Positions 58,797 to 64,000 of a stretch of 64,000 nucleotides of DNA are shown here, one piece after another; position 1 is the stretch's first letter; each line of letters opens with the position of its first letter. The translations under genes were made by a program, and so were the position numbers. The stretch covers positions 7,929,001 through 7,993,000 of the forward strand of contig NZ_CP080519.1 of NCBI RefSeq assembly GCF_019468465.1, in the 5' to 3' direction. The notes under the pieces were generated by a model, which ran no database searches, was not told the DNA's origin, and saw nothing but the letters and a program-made list of their open reading frames with translations. Source of the DNA: Amycolatopsis sp. DSM 110486 (GTDB lineage: Bacteria; Actinomycetota; Actinomycetes; Mycobacteriales; Pseudonocardiaceae).

Positions 58797-61700
58797 ATGG
58801 GCGTGCGGCAGTGGATCGAAGGCTGGCCGGTGTACCGGCAGCTGACCGGTCCCGACCGCATGGCCCGCGCCGCCGCGGCCAAGTCCGCCGGTTCGGAGAC
58901 CTGGCACGCCCGCACCGAAGACGCCGACAAGGTCGTCCGGTCGATCTGCCCGTACTGCGCGGTCGGCTGCGGCCAGAAGGTGTACGTCAAGGACGGCGCC
59001 GTCACCCAGATCGAAGGCGACCCGGACTCGCCGATCTCGCGCGGCCGCCTGTGCCCGAAGGGCTCGGCCAGCAAACAGCTCGTGACCAGCCCGAGCCGCG
59101 TCACCGAGGTCCTCTACCGCCGCCCGTACGGCACGGAGTGGGAGCGCCTGCCGCTGGACGAGGCGATGGACATGATCGCCGACCGCGTGCTGAAGACTCG
59201 CGCCGACACGTGGCAGGACGTCGACGAGCAGGGCCGCAAGCTCAACCGCACGCTCGGCTTCGCCAGCCTCGGCGGCGCGACGCTGGACAACGAAGAGAAC
59301 TACCTGATGAAGAAGCTCTACACCGCGCTCGGCGCGATCCAGATCGAAAACCAGGCGCGTATTTGACACTCCGCCACGGTTCCCGGTCTGGGGACCTCCT
59401 TCGGTCGTGGGGGTGCCACGACGTTCCAGCAAGACCTCGCCAACGCCGACTGCATCGTCATCCAAGGCTCGAACATGGCCGAGTGCCACCCGGTCGGGTT
59501 CCAGTGGGTGATGGAGGCGAAGGTCCGCGGCGCGAAGATCATCCACATCGACCCGCGGTTCACGCGCACCAGCGCGGTCTCGCACGTCCACGCGGCGCTG
59601 CGGGCCGGGTCGGACATCGCGTTCCTCGGCGGGCTGATCAAGTACGTGCTGGACCACGACCTCGACTTCCGGGAATACGTGCTCGCCTACACCAACGCGG
59701 CCGCGATCCTGCGTGAGGACTTCGCCGACACCGAGGACCTCGACGGTCTCTTCTCCGGTTTCGACCCCGAGAAGCGCCGGTACGACATGACGACGTGGGC
59801 CTACGAGGGCGCCCCGACGGTGCCGGCGGCCGGGTCGACTGATCCGGAGCAGCCCGGCGAGCCCGGTTCGGAGCCCCACCACAGCGGGAAGGGCCATCAG
59901 CGCACCGCCCGCGCCGACTCGTACGGCAGCGGCGGCGCGGCGGTGGGCGCCAAGCCCAAGACGGACGAGACGCTGCGGCACCCGCGGTGCGTCTACCAGG
60001 TCCTCAAGCGGCACTTCGCCCGCTACACACCCGAAGCCGTCGCCGACATCTGCGGGATCCCGGTCGCGCAGTTCACCGAGATCGCGGAGGCGGTCACCGC
60101 GAACTCCGGGCGCGAACGCACCACGGCGTGGGTGTACTCGGTCGGGTGGACGCAGCACAGCGTCGGCGCGCAGTACATCCGCACGGCGTCGATCCTGCAG
60201 ACGCTGCTGGGCAACATCGGCCGGCCCGGCGGCGGCATCCTCGCGTTGCGCGGGCACGCCAGCATCCAGGGCTCCACCGACATCCCGACGCTGTTCAACC
60301 TGCTGCCCGGTTATATCCCGATGCCGCACGCGCACCAGCACCAGACCCTCGGCGAGTTCGTCGAGGCGGATGCGGGCCAGACCGGCTTCTGGGGCAACAT
60401 GCACGCCTACACCGTCAGCCTGCTGAAGGCCTACTGGGGTGACCACGCCCAGCCGCACAACGACTTCGCGTTCGGTCACCTGCCGCGGCTGACCGGCGAC
60501 CACGGCACGTACGCAACGGTGCAGCAGCAGATCGAGGGGGAGTGCAAGGGCTACTTCCTGGTCGGCGAGAACCCGGCGGTCGGCTCGGCCAACGGGAAGT
60601 TCCAGCGCCTCGGCATGGCCAACCTCGACTGGCTGGTCGTGCGGGACCTGCAGATGATCGAGAGCGCGACGTTCTGGAAGGACGGCCCGGAGATCGAGAC
60701 CGGCGAGCTGAAATCGGAGGAGATCGGCACAGAGGTCTTCTTCCTGCCCGCCGCCGCGCACACCGAGAAAGACGGCAGCTTCACCAACACCCAGCGCCTG
60801 TTGCAGTGGCACCACAAGGCCGTGGAGCCGCCCGGCGAGGCCCGCAGCGACCTGTGGTTCTACTACCACCTGGGCCGACTGATCCGGGAACGCGTGGGCG
60901 ACGACCCGCGTGACGCGGCGATCCGCGACCTCACCTGGAGCTACCCGACCGAGGGTCCGACGGCCGACCCGAGTGCGGAATCGGTGCTCGCGGAGATCAA
61001 CGGCCACGGTCCCGGCGGCCCGCTGTCGGCCTACACCGAGCTGAAGGACGACGGCTCGACCTCCTGTGGCTGCTGGATCTACTGCGGAGTCCGCGCCGAC
61101 GGACACAACCACGCGGCGAACCGGCAGCCGGGGTCCGAACAGGACTGGGTGGCGAACGGCTGGGCCTGGGCGTGGCCCGCGAACAGGCGGATCCTCTACA
61201 ACCGCGCCTCGGCGGACCCGGACGGAAAGCCTTGGAGCGAACGGAAAAAGCTGCTCTCCTGGGACGCCGAGCAGGGCAGGTGGACCGGCCCCGACGTCCC
61301 GGACTTCGAGCCCACCAAGGCACCGGACTACGTCCCGCCCGAAGGGGCGAAGGCACAGGCGGCGCTCAGTGGCAGCGATGCGTTCATCATGCAGACCGAC
61401 GGCAAGGCCTGGCTCTACGTGCCCGCGGGGCTGGTCGACGGTCCGCTCCCGACGCACTACGAGCCGTTCGAGAGCCCGGTCGACAACGCCCTGTACAGCC
61501 GGCAGGAGTCGCCGACGCGCCAGACGCTGGACAGCCCGTCGAACCCGTACAACCCGGCGCGCAGTTCGGTGTACCCGTACGTGTTCACGACCTACCGGCT
61601 CACCGAGCACCACACGGCCGGCGGCATGAGCCGGACGCTGTCGCACCTGGCGGAGCTGCAGCCGGAGTTCTTCTGCGAGGTTTCCCCGGCGCTCGCGGCC

Positions 61701-62024
61701 GAACGCGGCCTGGAGAACGGCGGCTGGGCGACCATCGTCTCCGCGCGCACGGCGATCGAAGCCCGCGTGCTCGTGACCGATCGGATCAAGCCGCTCAAGG
61801 TCCGGGGCCGGACCATCCACCAGATCGGGCTGCCCTACCACTGGGGTCCCAACGGCCTCTCGCGCGGCGACGCGGCCAACGACCTGCTCTCGATCGTGCT
61901 GGACCCGAACGTGTACATCCAGGAGGCCAAGGCGGCCACCTGCGACATCCGCCCGGGACGGCGGCCGCGCGGGCCGTCCCTCCTGGACTTCGTGGCCGAC
62001 TACCGGAGGCGAGCCGATGGCTGA
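58797..62024 (+). CDS. formate dehydrogenase catalytic subunit, selenocysteine-containing (UGA at 59364)
   Basis: Molybdopterin oxidoreductase of 1075 residues when the in-frame TGA at 59364-59366 is read as selenocysteine (Sec190). The context ARI-Sec-HSATV, followed by FGRGGATTFQQDLANADC, matches FdnG/FdoG-type enzymes. [4Fe-4S] ligands are Cys51, Cys54, Cys58 and Cys86 (CPYCAVGC; RLCPKGSA). Later LGWTQHSVGAQYIR-like and LYNRASADPDGKPW segments are conserved. No twin-arginine signal is visible at the N-terminus, unlike E. coli FdnG. Conventional gene callers will split it at the TGA. Start ATG 58797; the end overlaps the next gene by 8 nt. It oxidises formate to CO2. Confidence 0.94.
59378..59396 (+). 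promoter_or_regulatory. bacterial SECIS element
   Basis: A hairpin starting 11 nt after the UGA: GGTTCCC (59378-59384), loop GGTCT (59385-59389), GGGGACC (59390-59396). The stem is 7 bp with one G-U pair. The GGUCU apical loop is the SelB-recognised loop known from E. coli fdhF; the UGA-to-loop distance of 18 nt is in the working range. Confidence 0.9.
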
Positions 62025-62844
62025 GTACGGTACCCAGCCCCGCATGGGGTTCTTCACCGACACGTCCGTGTGCATCGGCTGCAAGGCGTGCGAGGTCGCC
62101 TGCAAGGAGTGGAACGGCGTCCCGGAGTCCGGTGGGCTGGACCTGCTCGGGATGTCGTATGACAACACCGGCGACCTGGGCTCGAACACCTGGCGGCACG
62201 TCGCGTTCATCGAGCAGCCCGCGGTGGACCTGGGGATGCCGACGGTCGGCGCGCCTCGACAGCTTGAGCAGGAGCCCGGTGTGCGCTGGCTGATGTCCAG
62301 CGACGTCTGCAAGCACTGCACCCACGCCGCGTGCCTCGACGTCTGCCCGACGGGCGCGTTGTTCCGCACCGAGTTCGACACGGTCGTGGTGCAGCAGGAC
62401 ATCTGCAACGGCTGCGGCTACTGCGTGCCCGCTTGTCCGTACGGTGTCATCGAAAAACGCGAGAGCGACGGCCGCGCGTTCAAGTGCACCCTCTGCTACG
62501 ACCGGCTCGGCGCCGGCCTGGAACCCGCGTGCGCCAAGGCCTGCCCGACCGAGTCCATCCAGTTCGGGGAGCTGGCCGAGCTCCGCTCGCAGGCCGCGTC
62601 GCGAGTCGACGCGCTGCACGCGGACGGGGTGCCGGAAGCCCGCCTCTACGGCCACGATCCGGACGACGGCGTCGGCGGCGACGGCGCGTTTTTCCTGCTG
62701 CTGGACGAACCCGAGGTCTACGGCTTCCCACCCGACCCCGTCGTGACGACCCGCGATCTGCCGGCGATGTGGAAACGCGCCGCGACGACCGCGGCCGGGG
62801 TGGCCGCCGCGCTGGTCGTGTCGTTCCTGGGCCGGCGCCGATGA
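62017..62844 (+). CDS. formate dehydrogenase iron-sulfur subunit
   Basis: A 275-residue ferredoxin-type electron-transfer subunit with four [4Fe-4S] motifs: CIGCKACEVAC, CKHCTHAACLDVC, CNGCGYCVPAC and CTLCYDR with CAKAC. A single hydrophobic helix near the C-terminus (TTAAGVAAALVVSFLG) could anchor it. It passes electrons from the catalytic subunit to the membrane subunit encoded next. Start and stop overlap its neighbours. Confidence 0.92.
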   Translation: MAEYGTQPRMGFFTDTSVCIGCKACEVACKEWNGVPESGGLDLLGMSYDNTGDLGSNTWRHVAFIEQPAVDLGMPTVGAPRQLEQEPGVRWLMSSDVCKHCTHAACLDVCPTGALFRTEFDTVVVQQDICNGCGYCVPACPYGVIEKRESDGRAFKCTLCYDRLGAGLEPACAKACPTESIQFGELAELRSQAASRVDALHADGVPEARLYGHDPDDGVGGDGAFFLLLDEPEVYGFPPDPVVTTRDLPAMWKRAATTAAGVAAALVVSFLGRRR

Positions 62845-63764
62845 GCCCCCGCCGCGAACGCGCCATGGTCGAACCCGTCGAGTTCCGCTCGTATTACGGT
62901 CGCCCGATCCTGAAGGAACCGGCCTGGAAGCAGCCGGACGTGCCGCTGTACCTGTTCCTCGGCGGCGCCGCCGGGGCCTCGGCGTCGATGGCCGCGCTGG
63001 CCGACCTCACCGGCCGCCCGGCACTGGCCCGGGTGGGCCGGCTGGTCGCCTCGGGCGGCTCTCTCGCGAGCGTCGCGGCGCTGGTCCACGACCTGGGCAA
63101 GCCGACGCGGTTCCTGAACATGCTGCGCGTGCTCAAGCCGACCTCGCCGCTGTCGGTGGGGTCGTGGATCCTCTCCCCGTTCTCCGGGCTCGCGGCCGTG
63201 GCGGCCTTCTCGGGGGTGACCGGCATCCTGCCGCGCGTCGGCCGCCTCGCCGGGGCGGGCGCGGGCGTACTCGGCCCGGCGATGTGCACCTACACGGCCG
63301 TGCTGCTGGCAGACACGGCGACCCCGTCGTGGCACGAGGCTCGCGGCACGCTGCCGATCCTGTTCGCGGGCAGCGCGGTGACCAGCGGCGCCGGGGCGGC
63401 GCTGATTTCGGTGCCTCCGGCGGAGAACGGCCCGGTCGTGCGCGCGGGCCTCGCCGCGGCCGCGGCGGAGTTGCTCGCCGAGCACCACCTGGAGACCGGA
63501 CTGGGCCTGGTCTCGGAGCCGTACCGCACGGGCCGCGCGGGAAAGCTGCTCAAAGCGGCTAAGTCGCTCACCGCCGCCGGCGCCGTGCTGTCGCTGGCCG
63601 CGCGCCGCAGCCGTGTTGCGGGTGTGGCCGCCGGGACGGCTTACCTGGCGTCCGGGCTGTGCACGCGGTTCGGGGTGTACGCGGCCGGAGTGGAGTCCAC
63701 AAAGGACCCGAAGTACGTGGTGGTGCCGCAACGGGAACGGCTGGCCCGCCGCGCGGAGGGCTGA
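62841..63764 (+). CDS. NrfD/PsrC-family membrane subunit of formate dehydrogenase
   Basis: A 307-residue membrane protein with about eight hydrophobic helices (e.g. VPLYLFLGGAAGASASMAAL, LGPAMCTYTAVLLADTATPS). NrfD-type quinone-reducing subunits replace cytochrome b556 in many actinobacterial formate dehydrogenases. YYGRPILKEPAWKQPDVPLY at the N-terminus is typical. The ATG overlaps the previous stop (ATGA). Confidence 0.87.
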   Translation: MSPRRERAMVEPVEFRSYYGRPILKEPAWKQPDVPLYLFLGGAAGASASMAALADLTGRPALARVGRLVASGGSLASVAALVHDLGKPTRFLNMLRVLKPTSPLSVGSWILSPFSGLAAVAAFSGVTGILPRVGRLAGAGAGVLGPAMCTYTAVLLADTATPSWHEARGTLPILFAGSAVTSGAGAALISVPPAENGPVVRAGLAAAAAELLAEHHLETGLGLVSEPYRTGRAGKLLKAAKSLTAAGAVLSLAARRSRVAGVAAGTAYLASGLCTRFGVYAAGVESTKDPKYVVVPQRERLARRAEG

Positions 63765-63949
63765 CGGCAGCCCACCACGAGGCGAAGTGGTGATCAACCC
63801 ACGTCCGCCGCGGTCCTGGCGAGTTCCCATTCTTCTCGGGACCGGACGGCGAGCACGGGCACGGCCCGGCTGGTGCAACGCGGCTCCCCGGAGTCGAAGC
63901 CCGTCCGTACCGAGCATCAGGCGACGGACGAGTCCGGCTGAGCCGGGAT
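63765..63949. other. 185-bp gap, no firm gene
   Basis: A minus-strand frame (about 63787-63897) reads SRAVPVLAVRSREEWELART before a stop and looks protein-like, but it has no start codon and a stop immediately upstream, so it may be a small relic. No terminator was recognised. Confidence 0.4.
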
Positions 63950-64000
63950 TCACCGGACTTCGTCGAGTTTTCCGGTGGCCACGTCGAACACGAACCCGCG
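63950..64000 (-). CDS. C-terminal end of a probable beta-carbonic anhydrase (rest outside window)
   Basis: The last 16 codons of a minus-strand gene read RGFVFDVATGKLDEVR before the TGA at 63950-63952. This ending is typical of actinobacterial beta-class carbonic anhydrases. Next to formate dehydrogenase such an enzyme would hydrate the CO2 formed. Too short for certainty. Confidence 0.45.
   Translation of the reverse strand, partial: RGFVFDVATGKLDEVR

Noticed and set aside
58719..62408. Minus-strand open frame of 1229 codons across the formate dehydrogenase region
   Set aside because: It is the antisense shadow of fdhA/fdhB, with no ribosome site or recognisable domain.
1..64000. Insertion sequences, phage genes or CRISPR arrays
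   Set aside because: No transposase, integrase, phage structural gene or regular direct-repeat array was recognised anywhere in the window.

Overview
The window is GC-rich DNA with actinobacterial gene content: a mycofactocin cluster, a Streptomyces-type gas vesicle cluster, SigB/SigF-like GTTT-N14-16-GGGTA promoters, frequent GTG starts and ATGA/GTGA stop-start overlaps. It most resembles a filamentous actinomycete of the Pseudonocardiales (Amycolatopsis-like). That genus-level guess is inference; no 16S or other marker lies in the window.

Layout. 1-6.9 kb: catabolic and housekeeping genes (partial gentisate dioxygenase with a divergent IclR regulator, an MFS carrier, AhpD-like, PNPOx-like, alpha/beta hydrolase, GNAT, quinone oxidoreductase). 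7.0-16.6 kb: a compact biosynthetic cluster. It combines a carrier/transmembrane/hexapeptide protein that looks like epsilon-poly-lysine synthetase (Pls) without its adenylation domain, an NRPS with a half condensation domain plus A-T-TE, an Fe(II)/2-oxoglutarate oxygenase, and SbnB- and SbnA-like enzymes for L-2,3-diaminopropionate (Dap). This is the best candidate for an undescribed system. 16.6-22.9 kb: VOC protein, double GNAT, cupin-type XRE regulator, sodium:solute symporter with DUF3311 partner, and a divergent class V aminotransferase/amidohydrolase pair. 22.9-25.5 kb: a crotonase relic and a polyamine operon with an ornithine decarboxylase-AdoMet decarboxylase fusion followed by spermidine synthase. 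25.5-31.9 kb: mycofactocin genes mftR / mftA-B-C-E-SDR-F-D.

31.9-36.5 kb: an island-like segment bounded by a broken folP2-like gene and the 3' end of a zinc alcohol dehydrogenase. It carries a cysteine-synthase-like gene, an amidase, a DUF302 protein and a TetR regulator with two clear operators. 36.6-39.3 kb: a WXG-like/DUF4474 pair and a truncated flavin monooxygenase. 39.3-54.5 kb: a general-stress region (PhoU, DUF2231, MscS-like protein, ten-gene gas vesicle operon, CDGSH protein, iron-containing redox enzyme, topoisomerase IB, FAD/Rieske oxidoreductase, GlsB-like protein, HAD phosphatase, RsbW-like kinase, antiporter relic). Many of these units carry SigB-type promoters. Three genes here have single-base frameshifts.

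54.6-63.8 kb: a complete selenocysteine module (selD, tRNA-Sec, selA, selB) next to its client, a formate dehydrogenase operon whose catalytic subunit has an in-frame UGA (Sec190) followed by a SECIS hairpin. The window ends in the last codons of a probable beta-carbonic anhydrase.
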